A DNA stretch of 64,000 bases from Nematostella vectensis (taxonomy: Eukaryota; Cnidaria; Anthozoa; Actiniaria; Edwardsiidae), in NCBI RefSeq assembly GCF_932526225.1, contig NC_064037.1, positions 1,364,001 to 1,428,000 on the forward strand, read 5' to 3'. The notes under the pieces are model-generated. The model had not been told where the DNA came from. It saw only the letters and a program-made list of their open reading frames with translations, and did no database searches. Shown here one piece after another: positions 1 to 13,500 of the stretch. Numbering within the stretch: position 1 is the first letter of the stretch; every line of letters begins with the position of its first letter. The position numbers and the translations under genes were made by a program.

Positions 1-23
1 AAATACATGTTAGCGTATTACAC

Positions 24-29
24 TTTATT
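24..29 (-). terminator. Poly(A) signal AATAAA for CCDC157
   Basis: AATAAA on the minus strand (TTTATT on plus), 83 nt past the CCDC157 stop. Position and motif are as expected for a short 3' UTR; not otherwise supported. Confidence 0.5.
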
Positions 30-111
30 GTTCTCTTTTTTGTGTTTTCCTGACTATTACACCTTGACTATCACACTTTGTTTTACGGGTTAATGAAAAC
101 CTCTTTATCTT

Positions 112-3100
112 CTAAACAAGAGAATAAAGTACCGTTTTTCTAGGAGCGTTTGCAGAGGCATTCATAAGTAAAGTAATTGAGCTTCTGAGCTTGTCGTTCT
201 GTTCTTCCAGTAGCTGAATGCGGATATTGTTGGCCATCACCTGTCGCTCCATGTCCTTCACTACGTCAAGCTCTGTCACCTCACCACCACCATTAGCATC
301 ACCTGCCATCACAACAATAAACCTCATTAGTAAACGGATGGGTGATGGTAATAGAGACTAGGCCGTTAGGGGGGGGGGGGGGGGGCTAGCTTCAGTCATT
401 TCTTGTATTTGCTGCAGGGAAAGGGGAGGCAGACACCATTTTCTTTAATATATCAATTATATCATTATATTATATATCAATTATATCATTATATCATATA
501 TCGATTATATCATATATCAATTATGTCAGTTCTGGCTCTACTAAGGAAGGGGAGGGAATAGTATCATGATACTAGAGTAGATGGAGGAGGTAGTGATATT
601 GGTTATGATAATAATGATTAATGATAATGGTAATGATATTGGTTATGATAATAATGATTAAAGATGATGGTAATGATGGTTATGATAACAATGATAAATT
701 ATTATGGTAATCATATTGGTTATGATAATAATGATTGATGATGATGGTAATGATATTGGTTATGATAATAATGATTAATAATGATGGTAATGATATTGGT
801 TATGATAATAATGATTAATGATGATGGAAATGATATTGGTTATGATAATAATGATAAATGATTATGGTAATGATATTGGTTATGATAATAATGATAAATG
901 ATTATGAAAATGATATTGGTTATGATAATAATGATAAATGATTATGGTAATGATATTGGTTATGATAATAAAGATTAATGATGGCGCTGATGATGATAGA
1001 GATAGTAAAGTTGATTATAACGATAGTGATTCCATGAGAATAGTTAGGCAGGAGTTGATGATGGTTTTCACAGAAATTTTCAAAACAGACGCATTGATTA
1101 ATGGTGCTGCAAGGAACAAAAAAGGAGTAAACACCATGAGCTACTGTAGGAAATACCTAAGAGATACAGGTTTTTAATGCACGACATAAAGCAACGAGAC
1201 ATTACCATGTCCTGTCGACCCGTCCATAGTGGGGTACTCCATGACCATCTGCAGCTTCTCCTCTGTGTCTGTAAGCTGCTGCTGAAGCTCCTCAGAGCTC
1301 TTCTGAAGATGCTCAACCTCCGCTACTAGACCTTGCTTTTCCTCTTTTATGCCCGCAATGAGTTTCTACCAAAAGTTCAATACAACAGTCAGGATAATTA
1401 TCATCAGTTTTCCATAAAAAGTAGCAGATTAAATTTGGAAAAAAAATCATCAACATCACTATCACTATCATTTACTATGAACATCATCATCATGTTTCAA
1501 AGATAGCTGAATCACCAAAGTTGGTTAACATCAACATGGGTTTGATTATAATTATGATCTTACCATTTTTTCATCTAATTCCTGTGTTAGCTTGATAGTT
1601 TTGCCTTCAGCAGTCTCTAGGGAGTCTTGCAGGTCATCCCTTTCCCCCTCAACATCCATGAGACGGCCTCTCAGGTCCTCACACTCACTGTCTAGCTCAT
1701 CAACTCTTTGTAGAAGAGTATCATGCTTACCCTGAAGAGCCTTAAGCAAAAATATAATGACATCAACATGGCATTTCATCTGGATCTATAAGCTCTTATA
1801 CTGTACAAGGACTTGGTCAATGAAAGCCACTGTATGTATCAGGGTAATTTTTAATAAATATAATGAATAAAGGAATTATCTTTTAGCTTGAGTTTTTCCT
1901 ATAGTGATGTGCTATGTTTATCTATTTTAGTTCAAGTCCTGCCTACCTGTTCGTGTTTGATCAGGGATCTGTTTTTAGCTTGAGTCTTGCCAAGTTCCAT
2001 GGAAGTTTCCCTTAGTTTTATCTGGACATCATTTAGCTCAATCTTAATATTGACAATCTCCTCATCGACTCCTTTCAGCCGCTCAACTTCTTTACACTCT
2101 TTCTCGAAACTAGCAGCCAGTCCTGAGTTTTCAGTTTCTGTAATAAAGAAAAATATCCAAGATGGTGATGTACTTCAGGTGGTGGAACCTTTTAGTTCCA
2201 TATTACATTGCTTTCTATCTTAAGATCATTTTGAGTTAAATTAGAAGGCGAGAGAAGATTAGTGGCAGATCCAGAATCTTGACAAATAGTACAAGGTACT
2301 GAAGCTAAGGCCTGGATTTCAAATATGGAGGGTGGTCTTTTGTTTGTCAGAAACATTTTAAGAAATAACAGGTATCTTTTAGAAACATTTAAAAAAACAT
2401 CACCAATTTCAAAAACCTACTTCTCACCTAATTTTTTCATTGTTTCCTTTTGACTTTTGATTGTAATATTCAGCTTAGCTACCATGTCCTGGAGCATCTT
2501 CTTGCCTTCTTCAAGGGTTTTGTTAGCATCTGCTGCATCTGACAGCAGTGTGTCCTTATCCTCAACAATTTTCTGTAGTTTCTGTTTAAATTCACCCTCC
2601 CGTTCCTTCATTTGATCCCTTTCAACATTGAAATCATCCTCTAAACTTTTAATCTCTTTCTGTAGGCTTTGGCACCTTTCCTCTGAGCTTTTTAGCTTTG
2701 CTTCCAAAGGGTTTATCTGTGCATAGAGGTTGTCTAGATGGCTATTAATTCTAGCTAAGTCCTGATTCTGTTCTGATGCCCATCTAGAGATATCAGCAGC
2801 TGCCATGAGAGACTTCCGCAACAACTTCTTCTGCTTAGCTAAAGAAGATAGCAGTCCTTGAGACTCGCACAAATTCATCACCATATTTCCCACATCTAAC
2901 AGGTTCTGCTGAGTTCTAGAGCATGCCTCACATGGGATGAAAGCTGTGTCATAAGTTTGGGTTGCAGATTCTTGAAGGGTCTTTGCAAATGCGACATCTT
3001 CAACCAAGAGGGTCATGTCATGGCTGGGGGAAGGGCTTCTAAGATTTAGGCTTTCTGTAGGTGATAAAATAAACCTAGCGGAACTGGCTGATTGTCCATG

Positions 3101-5920
3101 GCTTTTAATCTTGCCACTAACAGAGGTATGTTTGCCTCTTTTCTTGTCAAGCACTTGTTTAAACATCTTTATCTCATCACGAAGATCGCCAATAGTGTCT
3201 TCCATCTTGAATAGTGTCTTGTTTTTAGTCTCATCCTAGAAAAAAACACATCCATGCGAATTTTATTAAAATATTAAAAAACACTATTCAAATAAATTCT
3301 GAATAGAATAAGTCAGGTAGAAGTACTGTGTTCAAAGGCATTACTAGATTACTAGACTCAGACATACTGTTTGTAGGTATAGGAAGGCTACACTAGATAC
3401 TGTAACTAAGCCTTAACTACCTTATTACACTTAATTTTCGTGACATCAAAATTTGCGATTTTGAGATGGCGATATTTCAAGCCCCTTTTTTCATAAAAAC
3501 CAGATCACTTTATTTTCGCAATTTCGCGATTTTGGGATAATTAAATCAAGCAAAACAAGTGCAATCAAGCTGTTATCATCAAAGCTGAAACAATTTTTAA
3601 CAAAAAGATTCGTGGGCTAAATTAAGATTCATAAAAGTCTATAAATACAAGTCCAACTTAACCCCTTACTATACTATATGTAAATTAGATGACTAAATAG
3701 ACATGTTTTTCCATAAAGCTTATAAAATGGCCAAAGGCTTCTTGTGTAGCCACTTAAGTTTCGCGCATCCTAATTTTCGCTTAATTTTCACGTCACTTTA
3801 TTTTTGTGAATTGCGAATTTAAAATTGCAAAATTTGCAAAATTAAAGTGACACGAATTAAGTGAAATAAATTAAGTTAAGTGAAAATTAAGTGAAATAAG
3901 TTAAATAACTAGGCTCAGACAACAATGGACTATTATGTATGACCATGTGTGCAATTCTGACTGACATCCGACAATTGCAGGTTCTTCTGGGGACACCACT
4001 CACCCATAGCGCAAGATTTAGATCTGCAAAGGTGTCTGGTTGTTCGAGTGTTTTTCTCTTGCTAGTAATCCCATGCACGTCTTCAGAATGTCTAAATAAT
4101 TAAATCAAGTGGTGTAGGAAGGCTACAGTAGATAACTAGGCTCAGACATACTGTATGTTGGTATAGGAAGGCTTCAAAGGTGTGGTCCACTTGGCTTAAT
4201 ATATTTAACTACTGAAAAAAATTCAAGACGTTTTCTAATGTTTGCTTTCAGGAATTAAAGATAAAAAAACTTACTCCCTTACTCCACTGATCTGTGTTGG
4301 CCTTAGTTTCTTTGTTCACCAATTATCATTATTCTTTTACCTCTAGCTGTATCTGTTGCATGCTCTGTTGCATTTTGACAGCCTTGTTCCAGTATTTTTT
4401 GGCCACAAGACCTACTGACATCGCAGAGCCAACAAGTACTCCGCTCAGAGGCCGGGACTCCTTTCCTGAGGTCTTTAGGGTCTGGTCTATGAAGTGAGAC
4501 ATGCTCTGTAGCAACAGAACCAGTCTAGAAGCATCCAAAATAGAAATAAGTTAACCTACACAATTTGCATGATATGAAAAAATAGGGTACAAAACCAATT
4601 CACATAAGCTTTATAACATGGTCTTTGCCAGAGTTTTGTTTGTTTCCTATTAAATGGGAGGTGTCTACAAAACGAAGACCTAAAACCTAAGAACTGTGAC
4701 ACCAAAAGCTACGACCCCTAAAGCTATGAACCCAAAAGCTACGACCCCAAAATATTGATGTTATTATTAAGCCTTCCTTGTTTCACAAATGGAATAAAAG
4801 CACGGAAGTTTTATATTGAATAAGTGATCCAAATGAGATAATTCAGTGATTATTGTTTGTGCTTTTCAAAAGAAATATTCTCATTTGTACATGCGGATGG
4901 ACAAACCATTTTTTATTAGTCACTAATTTTTGTCCTATTTAAAATTGTAGTTACACTCATTTCCAGCGGTGAGGCTACGTTCCTTCGTCCAAAAAGTATC
5001 CCAAAAACTCTATGGTAACCAAACGGGCGAAGAAGAGCGTTTCCCGACAAGCAACTTATAATTTCCAAAGTTTATGAATAGATTGCCTAAATGATTATTG
5101 AAATCCTAGTTTTGTCGATATCTGTAGACAACTGGCACTCCAAACATTGCTGTGGCATCAGCATTTTTCGAAATACAAAGAACAAGTAAATAAAGTCTCA
5201 ATAAGCCTGACAACTTGAAAATGAAGCAATTGGAGCTCTTGAGCCCCCATAAGTAAGCAGGATTTTTAGCCCAAAGATAGGGGAGGAGTTTTGAGAAACA
5301 CTCGAGAAGTTTAGCATTTTGAAAAACGACCCCCTGGAAACATAAGTAGTTCTTTTCCCTATTACTTAAATGATATTAATTTAAAAAAAATGAAATTGAA
5401 CTAGCTGAATTACTTATACCTCAAATGGATCATTGATTCCATATGAAACTTCTGTGCTTTTATTCCATTTGTGAAACAAGGAAGGCTCAATAATAATGGC
5501 AATATTTAGGGGGTCATAGCTTTTGGGGTCACAGGTCTAATGTTTTAGGTCTTCGTTTTGCCCAATGTCAGCCCATCAAATGGGCTGACATCAACCTTTG
5601 CAAATGGAACACAAAGGTGCAATTATTCCCTGTACAAAACCATCACTTGAATCACTAGAAGAGTTGTTGGATTACCTATCAATAACCAGCTCGAACAGAA
5701 TAATGTGGGACATCTTGCAGTGATCCTCATCTTCGGAATAACAATATCGCTCAAGAAGATCCTGAATATCGAGCTCACTAGAAACTTTATCAGGATACTT
5801 CCATGAAGGAAATCGGACGGGTCCCACGCGCGAGATCACATCTGTAATAACTGCTTGAATATCGCTCACATCACGACTCAAGCTATCCAAGCAGCTTTCG
5901 GTACCAAGCAAATGAGCCAT
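112..5920 (-). CDS. CCDC157: Coiled-coil domain-containing protein 157 ortholog, 7 coding exons, 651 aa
   Basis: Exons read on the minus strand: 5676-5920, 4341-4524, 2428-3235, 1947-2137, 1564-1740, 1206-1365, 112-302. All borders are GT..AG and the joined frame stays open for 651 codons. The N terminus (MAHLLG, then GPVRFPSWKYPDK and LVIDRLVLLLQS across the exon 1/2 junction), SMSVGLVAKKYWN in exon 2, FIPCEAC in exon 3 and MERQVMANNIRIQLL near the C terminus match vertebrate CCDC157 as I remember it. The middle (exons 3-6) is long heptad-rich coiled coil. The human protein is about 750 aa; the difference is mostly a low-complexity C-terminal tail missing here. In mammals the gene is linked to sperm/acrosome formation and Golgi traffic; a role here is inference. 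Introns 1 and 2 hold foldback elements and the last intron a 40-bp minisatellite. Confidence 0.9.
449..526. repeat. AT-rich simple repeat
   Basis: Repeated ATATATCAATTATATCATT-like units in the last CCDC157 intron, preceded by an 18-20 bp poly-G run near 369-386. No coding content. Confidence 0.7.
598..975. repeat. 40-bp minisatellite, about 9 copies
   Basis: The word GGTTATGATAATAATGATTA recurs at 599, 639 and so on with 40-bp spacing (one spacing is 37). The unit is rich in ATGAT. It lies in the last CCDC157 intron and does not touch an exon border. Confidence 0.9.
3424..3875. mobile_element. Foldback (MITE-like) element in CCDC157 intron 2
   Basis: CACTTAATTTTCGTGAC near 3429 is answered by its approximate complement GTGACACGAATTAAGTG near 3848. 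AATTTGCGATTTTG/CAAAATTTGC and TCACTTTATTTTCGC/AAATTAAAGTGA pairs lie inside. There is no open frame. It looks like a non-autonomous DNA element about 450 bp long. Confidence 0.6.
4668..5560. mobile_element. 893-bp non-autonomous element with about 170-bp terminal inverted repeats
   Basis: The left end (CAAAACGAAGACCTAAAA at 4668) and right end (TTTTAGGTCTTCGTTTTG ending 5560) are reverse complements. The match runs about 170 bp inward with gaps and includes a perfect stretch with TTCACAAATGGAATAAAAGC. The left arm has a short internal amplification of AAAGCTACGACCCC. No transposase is seen. It sits inside CCDC157 intron 1. No clear target-site duplication was found at the ends I chose. Confidence 0.75.
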
Positions 5921-7282
5921 GATTGTAAATGAAGCTGATTCTTGTCGGGTCTAGTCGATCACATTAATGGTGGTCGCTTATCTTCTAGCATTGATATTCA
6001 TGTTTGTTACCACTTGGATAATTTTCTTGGCTTGTTCAAAAAGAGCTAGTAATGGCCCCAAGCAAAATAGATGTCGCTTTTTCGGTATTTGTAAACTTCC
6101 CAAAATGACAAATAACATTACAATCATTCAAGTCAAATAAGAATTTCGAGTCAAAAAAGAACAAACAGATCTGGGGCCATCATTTGTATAAAGCACCACT
6201 TATCTTCCTTTCAAGATACATACGTCTTCAAGGCTTTGGTGCATGTTTTTACACGTTACAGAAGAGGAGTAATATATTTCTCACTTTGAAAACACGGCCG
6301 CCATTTTTGCTTTGGTTACAAGACTCAATCCCATGATGCATTTGAGAAAGCACAGGGTGACCACAGATCATGTATTTCACGGTGCACAAAGGCTTAGTAA
6401 CAGTCACCTTACAGACGGACAACCTGCTATTACAAATGCCCTGTCTCTAGGTTCAGCAAAAAAACAGACCTTTTTAAAGTTGCAAAATTTTGATATAAAA
6501 AACAATGTTGCAATATTGTATCTTCGGGTGCCATGAGTCCTTCGATCTTCATCCCTATTGTATCCTATTGTATTCATTCATGAAATAAGGAACCAAGGTC
6601 CCATTGTTCTGTCACAAAAAGCTTTCCCCATATAGGATCTTTTTTATACAAAACATACTGGTAAGAACATGTATAGTCACCCTCGCAGCCATTCTTTGTA
6701 TCGGTCACGCAACATTCCCTATGTCGGTCACGCAACACTCCTGGATGAGAGCGTTGTGTGACAGACACAAAGAATGGCTGCGCGGGAGACTAGAACAACT
6801 AGAACATATAAAGTATAGTGAGATTTTAAGGAAATTATGCAGAAAATGTGCTCCCTAATAAATCTTGGTGATTTTCTGTTTTGAACCAATCAGATGGAGC
6901 AGGGACAATAGTTTTTTTCTCTTCCAATTTTAACAAGGTTACCTACTTCAACTTTCTCTAATAAGTCATTTTACAAAAAAATAATAATTCCTAACAATAA
7001 ATATTAAAAAACATTAGGTAAAATCTTGTTTTAAGTGTAACTTATGCTTAAATTCTGTGTCTCGGCCAATCAAATTTCTAGTATTAACAAATACATTTCT
7101 ACATGCCAGCGTACATTTTGCATTCCATGCATTTGTTGCAGTTACCTATTAGCTGGACTGTTACTTAAAAAGAAAGCTCACAAACATAAGCTTAATAGTT
7201 TGCTCTATAAAAAAATTTCTCTAGACCATACTTTTACATAAATATTATCATTTTCAGTCATTATTTTACAATTCTATATATT
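5921..7282. other. Intergenic: CCDC157 promoter side and OGFOD2 3' side
   Basis: No gene recognised. CCDC157 transcription must start in the first few hundred bases here. The rest holds one palindromic element (6672-6792) and AT-rich sequence. Short open frames do not resemble known proteins. Confidence 0.5.
6672..6792. mobile_element. Short hairpin element between CCDC157 and OGFOD2
   Basis: GCAGCCATTCTTTGT near 6686 pairs with ACAAAGAATGGCTGC near 6768, and TCGGTCACGCAAC also recurs as a direct copy. The 120-bp palindrome suggests a very small MITE. Confidence 0.6.
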
Positions 7283-9837
7283 CTATAGAGTTGCACAAAG
7301 TTGTACAACTGCATCAGAAGTAAACCCATCCCCTTCCCCCTCTGTCTGTACCAGCTGTGGAGGCCTATTACACATGGGGCACAATTTGTTCCTCACAGCT
7401 GAGGCCCTCATCCAGATGATAAGGTTGTATCGGGATCCCTGTGTGGTTGGCAGGGCTCCATGCATTTGCTGCCCACGGTGTAACAATCCGTAAGTTGGTC
7501 TGTTCTCAACTTCAGTACACTGCGTGTCCTCAAGGAGAACCTACAGATAGATTGGATTAGTCAGTAAGAAAAATCTTAATCTTTTTCAAGATCAGAATCT
7601 AATCATATTATCATGGGGGAATGTAACTAAGAAGTCCATTTCTCAAAGTGGCCAAATAAAGTAACAATTTGTATTGCAATGCAGAAGGTTTGCAAAAGAA
7701 AATAGCTAAGTCTGGACCAAGTCATTTCAAGACATATACCTGTCTCATGTCTCCAAAATACAGATCACCACCTGAGAACTCTCTACCAAGGCACACGCTC
7801 AGCGTTACTTCAGCGTTGTCATAGTGATAGCTTAGCTCAGTATCCTTGCCTGGCATGTAATGAACTGTGAATGCCTTATGGGAGTCAAGCCCATCCCCAC
7901 CCCACTGGGGGAACAGAAGGGCAGTTATAGGCTGAAGGTATTCTCTCCTCAGAGGGTTAATGAAGTGTTCGTCAAAACCAAGATCGCTTAGAAGAACCTG
8001 TCAAAGCAAAGAAATGATTAAACTAAACATAAAGAGAAATTAATTTTGGAATATCATTAGACTCCTATCAGTCTGGATGCCAAGTTAAGGTGTTGAAAGA
8101 TTGTTAAGCAATTGACTAGAAGAAAACTGGTGCAATTGCTGCTATTAGGTGTTGAAAGGCTTACAAGATTTGAGCATCTAACCTGAGTCATGCAAGGAAT
8201 GTAAAGACATAAGGACATGCAACCTTCTTTGTTTATGCATAAAAAATATTGTGGGGAAAAATATCATGATGTACCCTCGGTACCAGAGGTTTGAGATTCT
8301 GTCAGACGTGACAGTAAACAAATGAAGCTAAAGCCTCTGGTACCCATGGTAATCATGATGAGAGTCTATCTATTGGTTGGTCTGGCATAGACCTACTCCA
8401 TAGTTATTCATAGTGTTGGGTCTCCCTCTAGGAACATCTGATGATTCAAAGTGTTCCAACTCTTCTATAAATTGCTCACAAAATGACTCAGTGAAGACAG
8501 GCAGTCTGTATACTTCCAGACCTAAATAAAAGATAAAGCATTAGTTTGCCATTTTGTCGATTGAAGTAGCCTCTTTTAGAACAGCAAAAGCTGGAATGTG
8601 TGAGAGTTAACCACCCAAAGGGACACTTAGTGTAAATCTCGGTTTGTATCTTTGTTGGTAATCCCTGGTTTACAAGTATTTTGTAAACTCCCTCGTTTTT
8701 AACCTAAATTATCTGAACAGAGACCAAGTATTTGCAGGTCTTGGCCCAAAATCTCCTATTTTTTGTTAAGAAATCTTCCATTTTTGTTGAAAAATCTCCA
8801 ATTTTTGTTGACCGGCCTGCATTTTCAATGATAAAGGCTTGTTAGAACAATCACCTTGTTGACACACCTCAAGCATAGAAACCAACTCCTTGGCAGTCGC
8901 ATCATTTCTTTTGGCATATCTGACAACTTGCAGGAAAGTGTCACTCAAAAATGATTCCTGGTGATCAAAGAAGAAATAATTCTTATTTACTTTGGAATCT
9001 GCACTTGGAGCCACATTTCCCCAGCCCTTTCGTACACCTCTGAGGAGATACTAATACTTTATGACACTTTATCACACGCTCTGATTGATTGAGAGACCAT
9101 GTGTTATATGTGTTGTTAACTGAGAAAACATTTTTTTATTGTGGTATAAAACAAATAGATCTCATTTTTGCGTGCGTCTGTGTCTCATTGCATACTTTTT
9201 TGTTCATGACTCGCAGTGGCATCATCTGTGCATCTATAAGAAAACATGCAAAAATGAGATCTATTTGTTAAATATTAACCTCTAGATTGTATAGGTGAGG
9301 GTGAAGAGGGGAGTAAGCTTGTGCTATCTGCTGTTTTCTTCTTTTTGATTCAGCGACAAGTTTTTCTCTCCTGGTGACTTCTTCTTTAACCTTCACGAGG
9401 AAAAAAGGAGAAAATTTCAGAGTTAAAAATTAAGACTGCTCTGTACTGAATATGGAGTATTATAAGATGGATGGCCATTAGCCAAGTCGCAGACGTTAAC
9501 GAAAGAAATTCCATTGGGCGAGAAGCCTTCTCCAAACAAGAATATTTACCTTCCGTAGTAGTGATTTCCATTGTTCCTCTGTATTACATCCTCTGTTGTA
9601 AAATGCCTGACAAAGGAATAGTGATAATTAAATAAACAAAACATGTGAGACTACAAGAAAGGGTTCTACCTTGGTAAGATATGGTCAAGAAGCATTGAAA
9701 CAGATAGAACTTACCTTTTTATATTGACTGGTGAATTGCTGCTCACTCTCAAACGTAACATGAGCTTCATATTGCTCGAGAAAGATGTTATGCGTAAAAA
9801 AACAACGACAGACGAAACGGTTGCAGTCGGCCGCCAT
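7283..9837 (-). CDS. OGFOD2: 2-oxoglutarate and iron-dependent oxygenase OGFOD2-like, 7 exons, 344 aa
   Basis: Exons: 9715-9837, 9550-9606, 9280-9390, 8855-8957, 8397-8521, 7740-7997, 7283-7540; total 1035 nt with all phases consistent. The C-terminal half is a double-stranded beta-helix dioxygenase domain. The Fe(II) ligands are His and Asp in SYHYDNAEV and the distal His in LLHRGQQMHGALP. The Arg in SRYNLIIW is placed to bind 2-oxoglutarate. Other OGFOD2 signatures are YSPLHPHLYNLE at the end of exon 3, ESFLSDTFLQ in exon 4, GLEVYRLPVFT in exon 5 and NKLCPMCNRPPQLV near the end. The length agrees with human OGFOD2 (about 350 aa). The substrate of the family is not established. Introns 3 and 5 hold foldback elements. 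Confidence 0.92.
8263..8359. mobile_element. Foldback element in OGFOD2 intron 5
   Basis: ATCATGATGTACC...GGTACCAGAGG at 8263-8290 is mirrored by CCTCTGGTACCC...ATCATGAT at 8333-8359. A short loop separates the arms. It shares the CCAGAGGCTT word with the hairpin at 19255-19344. Confidence 0.6.
9149..9270. mobile_element. Foldback element in OGFOD2 intron 3
   Basis: A perfect inverted pair of about 22 bp: ACAAATAGATCTCATTTTTG near 9150 and CAAAAATGAGATCTATTTGT near 9249. The spacer is about 75 bp. No coding content. Confidence 0.65.
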
Positions 9838-10525
9838 CTTGGACGTGACTGTCCAAAGAGCCTGGTACGGAGTACTCTTGTCGCGTGCCTGTGGCGGGCG
9901 GAGAATTGCGAGTGAATGCGTTATGCGAATAATGAGGAAGGGAAAAACGCGCCGCTTGGGGTAGAGGTGGTCGAGTTACTCATTTACCAGGTGGTGGCGG
10001 TTACACAGTGCGTCGTTTGTAGGTCGCAAACACGTAGGGACAGAGCTCGCTGCAGGAGCAAAACCAAGGCAATTACATCCAGCCAAAGTAGGAGTACTTG
10101 CTTATTCAACACTAAAAAGACATTAGATTCATTTCGGAGTTAAATTATCCTATAGCCCGTGATCGGGCCAATCAAAATCCGGAGTTTCGTTCGGTCACTA
10201 GTAGGTTTTGGGTTTTTTATTCTTTACACAACCTAATACGCCCCAAAATCTAATAACTAACGCAAAATGTAATCTTAACGCGTCACAAAGGACTGAAATA
10301 CCCATATATCATCATAGAAACACCTTGACACCTATATGACATCTGCCAAGTTTGGTTGCCTAACAAATTAGTATACCAGTTCTTAGTAACGTCGTTGATG
10401 AGGACGTAATGCTGAGACTCCAAGTAGTCGCCTGCGTCCCCCTCCCCAAGAAAACCTTGGCGAGTCCTTGGAGTATACGCTGGCCATGGCTAGAAATCAA
10501 GTGAGACCATTCCAAAAGCACATCT
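9838..10525. other. Intergenic: OGFOD2 promoter and TADA2A 3' UTR
   Basis: No gene recognised. OGFOD2 starts at 9837, and the TADA2A stop is at 10526 with a candidate poly(A) signal at 10216-10221. The GC-richer stretch at about 9830-10100 is probably the OGFOD2 promoter. Confidence 0.5.
10216..10221 (-). terminator. Candidate poly(A) signal AATAAA for TADA2A
   Basis: AATAAA on the minus strand, about 305 nt past the TADA2A stop. Chosen by motif and position only. Confidence 0.4.
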
Positions 10526-13500
10526 TTAATCGTCAGGTTTAATAACAACCCCCTTCTCCACAAAATAATTATACAGTTTTCTCGTTTTATTGACGTCTAT
10601 CCTGACAAGCACTCGGGCTTGAGCTAGCCGCAGGCCTCCATTCTTGGCGGATTCTCGCGTGAGTAGATTCTTGTAATTGATGAAGTCGTTTGGAAGAACG
10701 CGCAGAGTACTACATAACTAGAAACAAATAGAAGATCAAGGCATGAGCGTGTCTTATTCTGAATATGACCGCGTTTTGTATGAATGGGTGTGTTAGACAA
10801 GCCCCCCTAAAGTACTTTGCTAGCAGAGCTTGCCTCCTGATTGTTTCTAAGCATTTACTTAGCCGTGTCACGTGACCCCGACAAACGAGCACGCGAAAGA
10901 ACATAATATGGGAGACGGCTAAGTTAACAAATAGAAATAAAAAGAAAGAAAGCTCTTATAACAAGGTACCCTCAGAAGTGTAAACGTCGGTAAAAACTAT
11001 GTTTATTCAACTAAATAAAACATGAACCTCTAAGATCACTAATTTGAGGTTACCCCTCCAGTGATGCATGTATTTTCAATCAGTAACGTTCTAAAGTTAT
11101 ATGTTGTTATGCGGTGGCCATGGAAACAGATCAATTTACCTCTCGCTCATCAAGTGTGAGAAGCTCTATGCCTGGCGCTCCACTCAGATCCAGTCGACTA
11201 GCGGGCTTGCGAGCTAGAATGACAGATACAGAGTGGCACTCTTGATTTTAATTCTCAAAACGCCAGCGAGACTATTCTGTTTTCAAGAGGCATAAAACAT
11301 TCCATTTCAACCTTGTGCTGACGCACTTCCTTGATTTAATCACATCGCCCGTTCTATTTTGCTTGTGCAAACGAACGAGTATTTTGTCCTCTATTTCAGA
11401 CAATGTGACACTGAAATTCAAGTTCCAAATGTTACATAAACTAAAGTTGAATTTTGGCTTGGGAAATCCGCGAAACAAATCGAGCTCCACCCGGTGTGGT
11501 AGAATTCACTCACCAGCGTTTGGTAACGGAATAGGCGCCAATCCACTGCCATTATCTCTGGAAAACGAAAGGGAAGAGTTTTATAACACGGATAAATAAT
11601 CAATTGGTTGCCAAATACAGCACACTCAAATCTGGATATTAAACTTACAAGGCAGCCTGCCGCTGGAGCCATGTCTGACAAGCTTTCTGGTCCTGAAAAT
11701 CAAAATAAAACAGAGATATCGACATTGTCCCTGCATATAGGAAGGGGGGGGGCATTTGTGATACATATTCACTTATAAGCCTCCTCTAACAAAATACATT
11801 TCAATGCCCCCTTGTTGTTAACTCCTGCAATATAGTGTTTGAAAAAGAATGTTGCCTTGCATAAGTAAATGTATGTCGACACACACCCTTATATGGCAGA
11901 GAATATCATCTAAAGCCTTCCTCCGCCTTGTTTTCTCTTCGTGTCGCTTTTTCAGCACTTCAAATATCTCAGCACCTGAAAGCCAATTTGCAGTAAATTA
12001 GATGGAGCTTTAGCAAAAAAATTAGTCCCTGTAAACAAGGGAAGATTCAAACATTACCGGGTTTGCATTTACCTGCTTAAGCCAATAACTTTGAATGTTT
12101 TTAGCAATTGATAAAAGTTGGTAATTTGAGAAAGCCACCCCAAACTCACATTCGGTATTTGGTGTGCTAAAATATGGTTCAAAGTAGCTCTCTTACCCTT
12201 TTGGGTAAGTTAACACTGACAACGACTAGCTCTCTTACCCTATTGGGTAAGTTAACACTGACAACGACTAGCTATCTTATACCCTTTTGGGTAAGTTAAC
12301 ACTGACAATGACTAGCTCTCTTACCCTTTTGGGTAAGTTAACACTGACAACGACTAGCTCTATTACCGTTTTGGGTAAGTTAACACTGACAATGACTAGC
12401 TCTCTTACCCTTTTGGGTAAGTTAACACTGACAATGAATACCTCTCTTACCCTTTTGGGTAAGTTAACACTGGCAATGACTAGCTCTCTTACCCTTTTGG
12501 GTAAGTTAACACTGACAACGACTAGCTCTCTTACCCTTTTGGGTAAGTTAACACTGACAATGACTACCTCTCTTACCCTTTTGGGTAAGTTAACACTGGT
12601 AATGACTAGCTCTCTTACCCTTTTGGGTAAGTTAACACTGAAAACGACTAGCTCTCTTACCCTTTTGGGTAAGTTAACACTGACAATGACTAGCTCTATT
12701 ACCCTTTTGGGTAAGTTAACACTGACAATGACTAGCTCTCTTACCCTTTTGGGTAAGTTAACACTGACAACGACTAGCTCTCTTACCCTTTTGGGTAAGT
12801 TAACACTGACAATGACTAGCTCTCTTACCCTTTTGGGTAAGTTAACACTGACAATGACTAGCTCTCTTACCCTTTTGGGTAAGTTAACACTGACAATGAC
12901 TAGCTCTATTACCCTTTTGGGTAAGTTAACACTGACAATGACTAGCTCTCTTACCCTTTTGGGTAAGTTAACACTGACAACGACTAGCTCTCTTACCCTT
13001 TTGGGTAAGTTAACACTGACAATGACTACCTCTCTTACCCTTTTGGGTAAGTTAACACTGGCAATGACTAGCTCTCTTACCCTTTTGGGCAAGTTACAAC
13101 TGACAACGACTAGCTCTCTTACCCTTTTGGGTAAGTTAACACTGACAATGACTAGCTCTATTACCCTTTTGGGTAAGTTAACACTGACAACAACTAGCTC
13201 TCTTACCCTTTTGGGTAAGTTAACACTGACAATGACTAGCTCTCTTATCCTTTTGGGTAAGTTAACACTGACAATGACTAGCTCTATTACCCTTTTGGGT
13301 AAGTTAACACTGACAATGACTAGCTCTCTTACCCTTTTGGGTAAGTTAACACTGAAAACGACTAGCTCTCTTACCCTTTTAGGTAAGTTAACACTGACAT
13401 TGACTAGCTCTCTTACCCTTTTGGGTAAGTTAACACTGACAATGACTAGCTCTCTTACCCTTTTGGGTAAGTTAACACTGACAACTACTAGCTTTTTTAC

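Noticed and set aside
8958-9014. Extension of OGFOD2 exon 4 upstream (APSADSKVNKNYFFF)
   Set aside because: It breaks phase with exon 3. The acceptor ATCACCAG before ESFLSDTF restores both frame and family alignment.
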